A program made the position numbers and the translations under genes. Below are positions 36,435-45,405 of a stretch of 64,000 nt of DNA, one piece after another; the first letter of the stretch is position 1; the number at the start of each line of letters is the position of its first letter. Below the pieces are notes generated by a model, which saw only the letters and a program-made list of their open reading frames with translations, made no database searches and was not told the DNA's origin. The DNA comes from Fusibacter ferrireducens (GTDB lineage Bacteria; Bacillota; Clostridia; Peptostreptococcales; Acidaminobacteraceae): contig NZ_JADKNH010000002.1 in the NCBI RefSeq assembly GCF_015352425.1, positions 107,071-171,070 of the forward strand, in the 5' to 3' direction.

Positions 36435-37631
36435 TTACTTTTCTAAAAATGCCAATAGTATCTTGCACAAAGTCGCTGATGCAAATTCTAATACATCTTC
36501 GTCAACTTTGAAATTGGGATTATGAATTTCGTGCGTTATGTTTTTGGATTCATTTCTTGTACCAATAAATATGAACGCCCCTGGAATCTGATTCAAGAAA
36601 TAGCTAAAATCTTCCGCGCCCATAGAGGCTTCTTTCACATGATTTATGCAATCTTCAAGACCGTGGTTTTTTAGTTCCTTTTTTATTTCATCTATTACGT
36701 ATTCATTGTTAATTGTAGGCGGAAAATTTTTTTTATATATTAACTCACATTTTGCGCCATAAATATCGGATATATTATTTGTTATTTTCTTGAGTTGGTC
36801 TATTATAATTTCCTGTGTATCTTTAGAAAATGATCTTACAGTTCCTAATATAGTAGCTGTATTTGGAATGACGTTGTTAGTTGTTCCGCTGTTAATTGAG
36901 CATATACTAATGACAGCTCTTTCACTTGAATTAATAAAATAGTTTTTTATTGATTCTATTTCATTGATTATTTTGCTTCCAACGACTATAGGGTTTATTG
37001 CGTTATGTGGAATTCCCCCATGACCCCCTTTCCCTTGAATATTAATTTCTAATATATCAGTACCAGCCATTAAGGGACCACTGCGAAGTCCCAATTGCCC
37101 ACTTTCAATGCTGGGCCACATATGTGAACCCAATATATAATCTACTTTGGGGTTGTCTAGCGCACCATCATTTATCATGTTAAACGCGCCACCACTGGTT
37201 TCTTCAGCTGGCTGAAAAATGATTTTTATATTGCCTTTAATATCGTCCTTTAACAAAGATAGCACTTTGGTTATTGACAGGGCGATTGCAACATGAGCAT
37301 CATGACCACATGCATGCATTTTGCCTTCATGCATAGATTTATATTCTAAATCGTTTTGTTCTAATATTAGAAGTGCATCCATATCTGCTCTATAGGCAAC
37401 CGTTTTACCTTCAGAACCACCTCTTATTATTGCTACGATGCCATTATTCCCTACATTTTCTTGAATTTCTACATCATATTTTTTCAACTCATTTAAGATC
37501 AACGCCCTTGTTTTAGGTAAATCATCTCCTATTTCTGGGATTTGATGTAGTTGTCTTCTAATTAAAATGACTTCATCTTTATACTCTTTTGTATACTTGT
37601 TTATTTTTTCTGCTAATATTTTAGCGCTCAT
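36435..37631 (-). CDS. M20-family amidohydrolase
   Basis: 398 residues. Metal ligands in HACGHDAHVA, FQPAEETSGGA, LGSHMWPSIESG and HEIHNPNFKVDED; GKGGHGGIPH is in the lid domain. Related enzymes (HipO, YxeP, N-acetyl-diaminopimelate deacetylase) remove acyl groups from amino acids. It follows the YfcC-type transporter gene by 22 bases, so the pair probably imports and deacylates one compound. No IclR-type operator was seen here, so it is separate from the 9-31 kb regulon. Confidence 0.88.
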   Translation of the reverse strand: MSAKILAEKINKYTKEYKDEVILIRRQLHQIPEIGDDLPKTRALILNELKKYDVEIQENVGNNGIVAIIRGGSEGKTVAYRADMDALLILEQNDLEYKSMHEGKMHACGHDAHVAIALSITKVLSLLKDDIKGNIKIIFQPAEETSGGAFNMINDGALDNPKVDYILGSHMWPSIESGQLGLRSGPLMAGTDILEINIQGKGGHGGIPHNAINPIVVGSKIINEIESIKNYFINSSERAVISICSINSGTTNNVIPNTATILGTVRSFSKDTQEIIIDQLKKITNNISDIYGAKCELIYKKNFPPTINNEYVIDEIKKELKNHGLEDCINHVKEASMGAEDFSYFLNQIPGAFIFIGTRNESKNITHEIHNPNFKVDEDVLEFASATLCKILLAFLEK

Positions 37632-37653
37632 AACTAGACCTCAATTTTAATTT

Positions 37654-39099
37654 TTATTGCCAATTAATCACAACAGCTACGCCTAAGAAAACCCAGCCAA
37701 CTATATACAATTTGCAAATTAATGAAAATATATATCTAAACCATTTATCAAAAGGAACTCTTGCTAATGCCAACATTGCAAGCAGTCCGCCCAAAGTTGG
37801 TATTATCATATTTATCAGACCATCACCTATTTGAAATGCTAATATAGCTGTTTGTCTATTTACACCAATAATATCACTAAGCGGTATAAGAATTGGCATT
37901 GTAGCCATTGCTTGCCCGCTTCCTGAAGGAATAAAGAAATTGATCACACCTTGTACTAAAGTCATCAATATTGCCGATAAAACCGGTGGAAAATTAGATA
38001 ATGGTGAAGCCAGTGAATTTATTATTGTATCAGCAATTTTGCCTTGTGTCATAATGACTGAGATCGCTCTTGCAAAACCTACAATAAGAGCTCCACCAGC
38101 AATCTTTGAGCAACCACTTATAAAGGTATTTACGATTTCATCTGAATCAAATTTAGCAACAATACCTATTATAATTGCATATAATATAAATAACGCCGAT
38201 ATTTCTGTTAAATACCATTTATACTTTACGACACCAAATATTACGACTGCAATAAAAGATGAAAAGATTGCAAATATAAGCTTTCCTCTGCTATCTAAAT
38301 GATATGAGTCCATTTTACTCTTATCAATATTCAGTCCCTCTGTAGAAATGCCTTTAACAAAACTTTTTGAGGGATCTTTCGTAATTTTTTTCGAGTATTT
38401 AACGGTATGATGGGATAAGACTAATAAAGCGGTTAAACAAAACATTGCTCTAAGCCCCATGCCTGAAAAGGTAGGTAATCCTGCAATTTCTTGTGAAACA
38501 CCTACTGTATATGGATTTATTGGAGATGTTGCAAATCCAATACCAACACCACCTACAACTATTGAAGCACCAACCATTAAATCAAAGCCAAGGCCAAGTG
38601 CTACCATTACGCCCAAAGGCACAAATGGTATTAGATTTTCAAAACCAACTGAGGCACCAAAAAATCCAAAAACTAACGTCAGTATTGTTATAGTTAAAGA
38701 TTTTGAAACATTTTTCTCTTCAATTTTTTTAACCGCAATACCTATACTGTTTTCAATTACACCTGTTTTTTCGAACACTTCAAACATGCCACCTGCTAGA
38801 AATACGATCATCATTACACTTCCTGCCTCAACTAATCCCACAGGTATAGCTCTAAACAGACCCCACAACGTAACCTTCATTTCTGATGTTTTTTCAATTA
38901 CTGAGTAACTCCCTGGAACAACCCCCATTCTTCCATTGCTCATCATTTCCTTTTGAAATTCACCCGACGGTACAATAAATGTTAATACACTCATAATTAT
39001 TAATATAAAAAATAACATGACATAAGCGTTTGGTATTTTACTGTACCATTTTTTTGCATTTTTCACTTTTCCCAATGGTTTCTTTGCTGATTCACTCAT
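37654..39099 (-). CDS. YfcC/AbgT-like membrane transporter
   Basis: 481 residues with about twelve helices. KIPNAYVMLFFILIIMSVLTFIVPSGEF at the N-terminus and FIPSGSGQAMATMPILIPLSD near residue 390 are typical of YfcC family carriers (related to DcuC and arginine/ornithine-type transporters). ATG 39099 has GGGGGG 8 bases upstream. Genes next to M20 amidohydrolases in this family usually import N-acylated amino acids or peptides. That role is inferred. Confidence 0.8.
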   Translation of the reverse strand: MSESAKKPLGKVKNAKKWYSKIPNAYVMLFFILIIMSVLTFIVPSGEFQKEMMSNGRMGVVPGSYSVIEKTSEMKVTLWGLFRAIPVGLVEAGSVMMIVFLAGGMFEVFEKTGVIENSIGIAVKKIEEKNVSKSLTITILTLVFGFFGASVGFENLIPFVPLGVMVALGLGFDLMVGASIVVGGVGIGFATSPINPYTVGVSQEIAGLPTFSGMGLRAMFCLTALLVLSHHTVKYSKKITKDPSKSFVKGISTEGLNIDKSKMDSYHLDSRGKLIFAIFSSFIAVVIFGVVKYKWYLTEISALFILYAIIIGIVAKFDSDEIVNTFISGCSKIAGGALIVGFARAISVIMTQGKIADTIINSLASPLSNFPPVLSAILMTLVQGVINFFIPSGSGQAMATMPILIPLSDIIGVNRQTAILAFQIGDGLINMIIPTLGGLLAMLALARVPFDKWFRYIFSLICKLYIVGWVFLGVAVVINWQ

Positions 39100-39212
39100 T
39101 TGAAATCCCCCCTTTTTAATTATGGACATTGTACTTAATGTGCCTTAATTAAGAATACTGTAGGTAGAATTATATGTCAAGAAAATTCTGATAACTTCAT
39201 TTAAATTCAACT

Positions 39213-39242
39213 AAAAAACCGGACAATTTTAATTTGCCCGGT
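39213..39242 (-). terminator. Terminator of the regulator gene
   Basis: ACCGG-A-CAA...TTG-C-CCGGT stem (39218-39242), followed on the minus strand by TTTTTT, 12 bases after the regulator stop codon. Confidence 0.75.
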
Positions 39243-39254
39243 GTACTTTGTCCG

Positions 39255-40520
39255 CTATAACCCAGTTATTTTTATTATATTGGTAGGTCGTCCTGCACCT
39301 GGTTTGTTCTTACTTGCAACTATGCTACCATACCCTCCATCCACTAGTTTTTTTAATATTCTTCTGCCACTGCGTTCACCAATTCCTAAATAATTTGCTA
39401 ATTCAGCAGATGTAAAACAATCTTTTCCATATAATTTTATGACACTACTGATTTTTTGGAGAAAGTTAGTGCTAAGTTCTGTTATTTTTGATATTTCTTC
39501 CAAATTAGTATTCATTGTGTTACTGCTATACGAAAGATTATTTGGCTCTAATATAGGGCCTTCAACGACTTGATCCTCATTCATAAAAAACAAGCAATTT
39601 TCTTTATTCTCCTCAGAGTACTTTAATGCTTCAAAAGCGTTGTACTCGGCTTCTGAAGCATTGTTGCCAATGCCAACGCCTGAACATATTCGAAATTTGC
39701 TTTTTGTGATAATTTTATGAAACATGCTCTTTGCTTCTAGAGACTTTATAGATCCTTTTGTTGTAAATATTATAAACTCATTCCAGCTAAAGTTAAAAAT
39801 AGCGCCATTTATCGTTCTTAGATAAGTAATCAATTCTTTTTCGAAATCTAATACTTTGTCCAGATCATCTAATTTTGTTCTTCTGTAGTTTTCTGATACG
39901 TATATTTTTATTACTTGTACAGAAATTTTTGAATCATCTATTTGTTTATTTTTGATATCGCTTATCAATTGGCTTATCGTATTTCTTATTGCAAACTTCG
40001 TTGTGTATAGTCTATAAACTGGAATTTCCCTTTTTTTATAATAGTCATAGATGGCGCTAAAACAAGTAAACACTGCATCAAAATCACCGCTATTCCAGTT
40101 TTCATCATGGAATTTTATGTAATCTTCCTCTGTAAACTTAGGATTTCGCGGTAGTACTGAACATTTTTTTAGATTTGATTCTGCAACAATATCTCTTACA
40201 ATGTTTTCTTCAATAATGTCTATACTGCAATTTTGTATTTCTATATTTTTTTCATTAAGAATCAATGTAAATAAACTGGTTTCATTGTGAGGCGTAAATT
40301 TATTAGGCTTATATAATGATATCATTTGGCTAACATGATCGTATATCCCACATCCGGTAAACAATATACCATCTGTTTCTTCTTGACATTTCTCTGCAAC
40401 GCCGATACTATCTTTCAAAGTATGTGCTTCATAATAAACAAACTCAATTCCGCCGTACTCTTTCTCGACATTTATAACTTTTTCGATTGAATCTTTAGGC
40501 CCAATGACTCCTATTTTCAT
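39255..40520 (-). CDS. Transcriptional regulator of unusual architecture (binding domain + nucleotidyl-cyclase-like + HTH)
   Basis: 421 residues. The N-terminal 150 residues (MKIGVIGPKDSIEKV...EETDGILFTGCGIYD) look like a periplasmic-binding/PurR-type sensing domain. Residues about 195-320 contain YLRTINGAIFNFSWNEFIIFTT and RICSGVGIGNNASEAEYNAFEAL, resembling the GGDEF/GTP-cyclohydrolase III fold without the GGDEF motif. The C-terminal 65 residues are a winged helix (FTSAELANYLGIGERSGRRILKKL). Upstream of the YfcC-M20 operon, with tandem repeats in front of its own start, it is the likely controller of that uptake pathway. Confidence 0.6.
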   Translation of the reverse strand: MKIGVIGPKDSIEKVINVEKEYGGIEFVYYEAHTLKDSIGVAEKCQEETDGILFTGCGIYDHVSQMISLYKPNKFTPHNETSLFTLILNEKNIEIQNCSIDIIEENIVRDIVAESNLKKCSVLPRNPKFTEEDYIKFHDENWNSGDFDAVFTCFSAIYDYYKKREIPVYRLYTTKFAIRNTISQLISDIKNKQIDDSKISVQVIKIYVSENYRRTKLDDLDKVLDFEKELITYLRTINGAIFNFSWNEFIIFTTKGSIKSLEAKSMFHKIITKSKFRICSGVGIGNNASEAEYNAFEALKYSEENKENCLFFMNEDQVVEGPILEPNNLSYSSNTMNTNLEEISKITELSTNFLQKISSVIKLYGKDCFTSAELANYLGIGERSGRRILKKLVDGGYGSIVASKNKPGAGRPTNIIKITGL

Positions 40521-40579
40521 TTATATACTCCTTTTTGTTTCCATATTAACCATAATTGAATTATTCTGCTTAATTAGAC

Positions 40580-40621
40580 TTACATAAAATGTACGTACAT
40601 AAAATATACGTACATAAAAAA
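40580..40621. repeat. Tandem 15-bp repeat upstream of the regulator gene
   Basis: TACGTACATAAAATA recurs with small changes about three times (TTACATAAAATG, TACGTACATAAAATA, TACGTACATAAAAAA). TACGTA is itself palindromic. It lies about 60-100 bases before the minus-strand start at 40520 and may be an autoregulatory site. Confidence 0.55.
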
Positions 40622-40770
40622 TCACGCCGCTATTATAAATTTCAGATTACTTTGATTAATTCATTTTAACACGATCTTTTATTTTTTGCACCTGAGCTCA
40701 TTTTGGGTAAAATAGAGAATCATTCAAGCATTTATTTGTTTACAATGCTTAACATAGTGATTGAAGTGTA

Positions 40771-41385
40771 TCAATTTATATACATCATGTAATGCCACGC
40801 TTTTTCCCCCAACAATAAAGTTGTTAAAAGACTGCTTTGGCTTTTTTTAACTCGAAAGCCCTGCCTTTCATACAAGTTAATCGCTCTTCTATTATGCGCT
40901 GCAACATACAGAGTATATTGATCTAAATCAGGGGTCTTTTTGACCCATTCTTTCCCATATTCTAAAAGCACCGTGCCCAGTCCACACCCTCTGAATTCAG
41001 AGTTTACGGCAATATGCTCAATATAGCATTCACCTTCATCAAGGGCTTCTTGTAAAATTATAAATCCAAAAAGAAATTTACAGATATTTAAAACGCCATA
41101 TTTTTCAGATAGTTTTATAAAACTCAGCCGCTCTTTTCTAGGGCGTATTTGCTTTTGCCATTTGAGCAACATGACGCCCTGAACTTGGTTTTGTATCTCT
41201 CCTACTAAATATCCCTCAAAAGGTAGTCTATCTATAACGCCTGAATCCTTTAATAATTGTAAAATCATTTCATCCGATAAATTGGTTAAGGCATGAAATT
41301 TATTTTTAAAAGAAGACGCCAATATTTTTACAACTGCTTCAAAATCCTCTTCTTCGAAATTTCTAATTTTAATACTTAAGTCCAT
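40771..41385 (-). CDS. GNAT-family N-acetyltransferase
   Basis: 204 residues from ATG 41385 (GAGGAGG upstream). Motif A is clear (IEHIAVNSEFRGCGLGTVLLEYG), with NRRAINLYERQGF as motif B. The substrate is unknown. Divergently transcribed from a MerR-family gene with a palindrome in the shared gap, so probably MerR-controlled. Confidence 0.87.
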   Translation of the reverse strand: MDLSIKIRNFEEEDFEAVVKILASSFKNKFHALTNLSDEMILQLLKDSGVIDRLPFEGYLVGEIQNQVQGVMLLKWQKQIRPRKERLSFIKLSEKYGVLNICKFLFGFIILQEALDEGECYIEHIAVNSEFRGCGLGTVLLEYGKEWVKKTPDLDQYTLYVAAHNRRAINLYERQGFRVKKSQSSLLTTLLLGEKAWHYMMYIN

Positions 41386-41503
41386 TCTCTTCCTCCTCTT
41401 AAATATAGAGCTCAATTGTGGTTTTATATACTCTTAGCCACGCATAAATTGCAGTCCCTCAACTTGATTAATCTTATGCGTCATTATACAATGAGTTTAA
41501 ACC

Positions 41504-41518
41504 TTAGGTCTGACCTAA
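41504..41518. promoter_or_regulatory. MerR-type operator in the divergent promoter
   Basis: TTAGGTC-T-GACCTAA is a perfect 7-1-7 palindrome, 24 bases before the MerR gene ATG. MerR-family proteins bind such dyads inside promoters with long spacers. Confidence 0.6.
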
Positions 41519-41541
41519 TGTCAAGAGGAGAATCGATCATT

Positions 41542-42306
41542 ATGAAAAGAGAGATTACTATCGGTGAATTTGCAAATCTGATGGACGTTTCAACCCATCA
41601 GATTCGATATTTTGAAGAGAAAGGCGTTTTATACCCAAGCTATATCGATGAAAACGGGTATCGAATGTATGGTATTGAACAAATATATATCCTTTCTCAT
41701 ATTTTGTTGTTGCGCAGGCTAAACATTTCTGTTTCTGATATAAAAAAGCAATTTGCTACTTTTTTGCCCGATGATTATATAGATACATTGGAAAAATCTA
41801 TAGTAGACATTGAAAAACAAATTGATGCACTACAAATGCTTAAAGATTCGACTGCAAAAATCATCAAGAAAGCAAAGTCCAATCAAAAGTATATGAATGC
41901 GTTTACCATTAAAAATCTCCCTGAAAGGCATTTATCGCTCATACAAAAGACAGATCCAAGTTTTTCTTTTAATGCCAGAAATCTCTATAATTTGTTGTAT
42001 AAATCCAATAAAGTAGAACATGTTTATCGCAATGATTTCATTACGCTAATTACCAAAAATCATTTGCACATTTGCATCGAATCCGATAATATCAGAGACT
42101 ATATCCTTAAAGAAGGGGCATATCTCTCCTATCAATTTTTGATAAAAGAGGAAAGAGAACTAGATCGTATGATCGAACATTTTTTTAATTATGCTAAAGA
42201 AAATCAATTTCAATTAAAAGGACATTTAATTGAAATTGAAAACTCAGATATTGCTATGTTTTATAACGACAAACTATCTATCGAATTACAAATGCTCACC
42301 TACTAA
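41542..42306 (+). CDS. MerR-family transcriptional regulator
   Basis: 254 residues from ATG 41542 (AGGAG upstream). The N-terminal helix-turn-helix and wing (TIGEFANLMDVSTHQIRYFEEKGVLYPSYIDENGYRMYG) are followed by a coiled-coil dimerisation helix (residues about 85-125) and a 120-residue effector-like C-terminal domain without obvious GyrI motifs. It likely controls itself and the divergent acetyltransferase. Confidence 0.88.
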   Translation: MKREITIGEFANLMDVSTHQIRYFEEKGVLYPSYIDENGYRMYGIEQIYILSHILLLRRLNISVSDIKKQFATFLPDDYIDTLEKSIVDIEKQIDALQMLKDSTAKIIKKAKSNQKYMNAFTIKNLPERHLSLIQKTDPSFSFNARNLYNLLYKSNKVEHVYRNDFITLITKNHLHICIESDNIRDYILKEGAYLSYQFLIKEERELDRMIEHFFNYAKENQFQLKGHLIEIENSDIAMFYNDKLSIELQMLTY

Positions 42307-42367
42307 AAAATTAGAAAATTGATCTCTTGCTTACAATTTATTGATTATAGACAAATCAGATTTTAAA

Positions 42368-42502
42368 TCAAATTACCGGCACTGCTTCCACACAATTCAA
42401 CGTATCTTTAGGATTGATCGTTTCCTGCAATTTTCTGCTGAATCTGCCTGTGCATACAGTTCTTTTAACATCATCGTTCATTGATTTATAAATGCTAATC
42501 AT
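42368..42502 (-). CDS. Possible 44-residue protein coupled to the amidohydrolase
   Basis: An ATG at 42502 overlaps the last codons and stop of the amidohydrolase gene by 8 bases in another frame. The predicted product begins MISIYKSMNDDVKRTVCTGR. It has no clear binding site of its own. The segment DDVKRTVCTGRFSRKL loosely resembles the C-terminal helix of amidohydrolase-2 domains, so it may instead be a detached tail of the second domain. Weak support. Confidence 0.3.
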   Translation of the reverse strand: MISIYKSMNDDVKRTVCTGRFSRKLQETINPKDTLNCVEAVPVI

Positions 42503-44243
42503 CAATCTTTACATTTTTCAAATAATGAGCACCCGTCTCTTTTTGGGTTATATAGATGTCGACCAGGGCCTGTCCTTTTCTGGCTTTATGCTTGTGCGGA
42601 TCTACATAATGCATGACACCTACAGGTCTTGCCAAAAATCTTACTAATCCGGCTGTATGAGTTAAAATAAAATCCGTATGCTTTAGATATTCATATTGAT
42701 CCATGTACAACATGGCAAATGCAAATACTGCAGAATCAAGATAATTTACATTGAAAATGGGCATGCCACTGGACGCTTTAGGATGAACTAAAACAGGAAC
42801 ACCAGATAACATAAGTTTCTTTAGTAATCTGTCATCAAACATTTCTCCATAGAGTTTGCCAACCATTTTCACATAAATGCATATGCCATCCAATTTCAAA
42901 ATATTTAAACAATAATCGATTTCTTTTAAAGCGTGCTCTACATTTTCAAAGTCAACTGCTCCAAAAGCTCCCAGCTTTTGCGGATTTTTGTTTCTTATTT
43001 CTGCTACTGACTCATTATAGGTCCTGAGAACTGATGTGATAGCGTCGTCCTTTAATTGCCACAAGTCGGGTATCTCAAGGGAGAGCATCACTTTTTCATA
43101 ATGCGATTTGTCCATCCAATTAAGGACCTTTTTCGCATTCCAAGGTTCTATTTTATCACTGCAAAAAGAGGTGTTTACACTTTTTAAATGTTCAATAACG
43201 CTTTTCGGCATACAGTGATAATGATATTTTATTCTATTTTTCTTCTCTTCACCATATGATTCGGGCTTGATATTATGAACTGGAGAATACTCAATCGATT
43301 CCTTGGACTTAAAAACACTCTTAACGTTATCTTTAAACACCTTTTTAAATTGTCCATGATTTAAATTGAACATGCTAAACTGTTTCATATAATACTTATA
43401 ACTCCTCTGCGCCCAACATAAATCACTGCCATAGACAACATGATTATCACCGAAAAAATTAAATGTAGTTGGCAACATTTCATCTGAATAGGATATTAGT
43501 GCATTGTCAACGAATAGTTGTGACTTCCATTGTTCGAACTCTGCTTCAATGTTTGGATTTTCTGCTTTAAAGGCTTCAATAAGTGTTGGGTAAATCGCTG
43601 GTAAAACACCACCACCATGAGAAAGTAGAAATTTGATATTTGGGAAATCCCTATGGTAACCACTTCTCATAAAGTCTATTATCGTACGAGTTGTGTCCAG
43701 TTTAAAGAAATACACATAATTTAACAAATAATATTTCGATGCAATTTCAGGTGCAGTTGGGTGAATATAAATTACGGTGTTCCTCTTATCCGCCTCTTCA
43801 TAGAATCTTCTGAAGCCTTCATGCCCTAAATAATTTAAATTTAGATTGCTTAATAGGCCAATACCATCTAATTTCAATACATCCAAAGCATATTTTAGTT
43901 CTTCAATAGCACCCTCTACATCTGGCAAAGGCACCACAGCAAATGCACCAACTCTATCTGGATGCCTTTTGGATACGCTTGCCATATATTCATTAAGCCT
44001 TCTACAAAATCTCCTACTGTGATCGTCATCACCAAAGTGAACTCCGGGTGTGGATATAGACATAAAAACTCTCTCTATACCTATTTCATCCATCCACTTC
44101 ATCATCATTTTTTCTGACCACTTTGGATGATCCAAACCATTTACTTTATCAATTCCCATTTGTCTGAGCTCATCTTCATAAATTTTAGGATTAATATGGT
44201 GATGAGTATCCCATTTTAAATAATTTGCAGATTTAAATTTCAT
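42495..44243 (-). CDS. Tandem amidohydrolase-2 (ACMSD-like) double-domain protein
   Basis: 582 residues made of two related halves. Half one (about 1-310) has the full metal-dependent set: WDTHHHINP, VIYIHPTAPE, FLLSHGGG and VVYGSDLCW. Half two (about 335-582) repeats the layout with KYHYHCMPK, PVLVHPKAS and FILTHTAGL, but ends without the final G-S/T-D motif. Internal parallels such as GAFAVVPLPDVEGAIEELKYALDVLKLDGI and GAFGAVDFENVEHALKEIDYCLNILKLDGI show a duplication. The family performs decarboxylations or hydrolyses of ring compounds. Divergent from a TetR gene that probably regulates it. Confidence 0.82.
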   Translation of the reverse strand: MKFKSANYLKWDTHHHINPKIYEDELRQMGIDKVNGLDHPKWSEKMMMKWMDEIGIERVFMSISTPGVHFGDDDHSRRFCRRLNEYMASVSKRHPDRVGAFAVVPLPDVEGAIEELKYALDVLKLDGIGLLSNLNLNYLGHEGFRRFYEEADKRNTVIYIHPTAPEIASKYYLLNYVYFFKLDTTRTIIDFMRSGYHRDFPNIKFLLSHGGGVLPAIYPTLIEAFKAENPNIEAEFEQWKSQLFVDNALISYSDEMLPTTFNFFGDNHVVYGSDLCWAQRSYKYYMKQFSMFNLNHGQFKKVFKDNVKSVFKSKESIEYSPVHNIKPESYGEEKKNRIKYHYHCMPKSVIEHLKSVNTSFCSDKIEPWNAKKVLNWMDKSHYEKVMLSLEIPDLWQLKDDAITSVLRTYNESVAEIRNKNPQKLGAFGAVDFENVEHALKEIDYCLNILKLDGICIYVKMVGKLYGEMFDDRLLKKLMLSGVPVLVHPKASSGMPIFNVNYLDSAVFAFAMLYMDQYEYLKHTDFILTHTAGLVRFLARPVGVMHYVDPHKHKARKGQALVDIYITQKETGAHYLKNVKIDD

Positions 44244-44353
44244 TTTTAAGCCTCCTCAATCTTTTAAAAACTTTATGTACTTTTTCAGTTTATTTAGTTC
44301 ATATTATCACACGAAATATATCTCGTCAATGCTGTATTTCCATAAAACAGCAT

Positions 44354-44388
44354 TTGACAATTTTAACAACCTAAACTATGATGGTTTA
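44354..44388 (+). promoter_or_regulatory. Promoter and dyad for the TetR gene at 44428
   Basis: TTGACA (44354-44359) and TATGAT (44377-44382) are 17 bases apart. The dyad TAAAC-N7-GTTTA (44372-44388) covers the -10 box, suggesting autorepression. Confidence 0.65.
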
Positions 44389-44427
44389 AATAGTACACAA
44401 TAATTTAGTTTTTAAAAGGTGAAAAAA

Positions 44428-45024
44428 ATGAATGGACATACAAAGCGCGCTATTAACAAACAAAATCATATAAAAAAATCGGCATTGGAATTGTTTAATA
44501 AATATGGTGCCTCCAAGGTAAGTATTGATGAAATTGCAAGCTGTGCAAATGTTTCTAAAGTAACCATATATAAATATTTCGATAGCAAAAATGGTCTTTA
44601 TCTTGAAATTGTCAAGATGATTTTTGATGAGCATGTGGATGCCATCCAAAACGTCATTAATGATGACCTTACTTTTTTTCAAAAACTTAAGATAATTATA
44701 GCTACCAAGTCTAATTCCGTTTTCTATATGAAAGGTGCCTTTTTGCAAGAGCTTATTAAAAGTGATCGCGAAATTGAAGAATATGTAGAAAAAAATTACA
44801 AAAACAGAATTAAATCATTGATGTTTGCACTCTACGAGCAAGGAAAACGTGAAGGCTATATCCAAAAAAATCTATCAAACGAAATAATTTATTTGTATGT
44901 AGAAACCTTTAGAAGAGGATTAAAGGAAAACGCGTCAAACTTAGAATTACTCATCTCTGATAATCATACCTTTGAAGAGTTGATCCACTTGTTCTTTTAT
45001 GGTCTTATAAAAAAAACAGAGTAA
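44428..45024 (+). CDS. TetR-family transcriptional regulator
   Basis: 198 residues from ATG 44428 (AAGGTG 6 bases upstream). The helix-turn-helix ALELFNKYGASKVSIDEIASCANVSKVTIYKYFDSKNGLY is complete; the remainder is helical. Divergent from the double-domain amidohydrolase with a palindromic element between them. The ligand is unknown. Confidence 0.88.
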   Translation: MNGHTKRAINKQNHIKKSALELFNKYGASKVSIDEIASCANVSKVTIYKYFDSKNGLYLEIVKMIFDEHVDAIQNVINDDLTFFQKLKIIIATKSNSVFYMKGAFLQELIKSDREIEEYVEKNYKNRIKSLMFALYEQGKREGYIQKNLSNEIIYLYVETFRRGLKENASNLELLISDNHTFEELIHLFFYGLIKKTE

Positions 45025-45405
45025 GTAAAAACTCATTTCGCAATTAAATTCACAGTGGCTATAATCTGCTCAAAAGGCATGTCTGTGCTTATCCAAACTG
45101 AAAGAGACTCAGTTCATGGATAACCTTTTCCAAAACCAAGCCTCTTAGAACTCTATATTCCTAATTATTTAAATTCGTAAGTGGCTGCAAGCTTGTAAAG
45201 TCAGATATGACAATTCGACTTTTGTGAACTTTAAAATTGACAAACTTAATCAGTTTTACAATAAAAAAGAACTGTTGAACGGATACCAAGCCACATTAAA
45301 GCATAGTAAGGCATCCTTCAAAAGTTCTTTTAATTTATCATCTTATAATTGAGATTATATCTTATAAATTGAGATCATAGAAGCGCAATCTCAATTCTAG
45401 GCATC
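45025..45405. other. Intergenic region with a bidirectional terminator
   Basis: 381 bases between convergent genes. It holds a long interrupted stem, 45265-45287 with 45310-45331, flanked by A and T runs, that probably terminates both the TetR and dapA transcripts. Nothing else was recognised. Confidence 0.65.
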
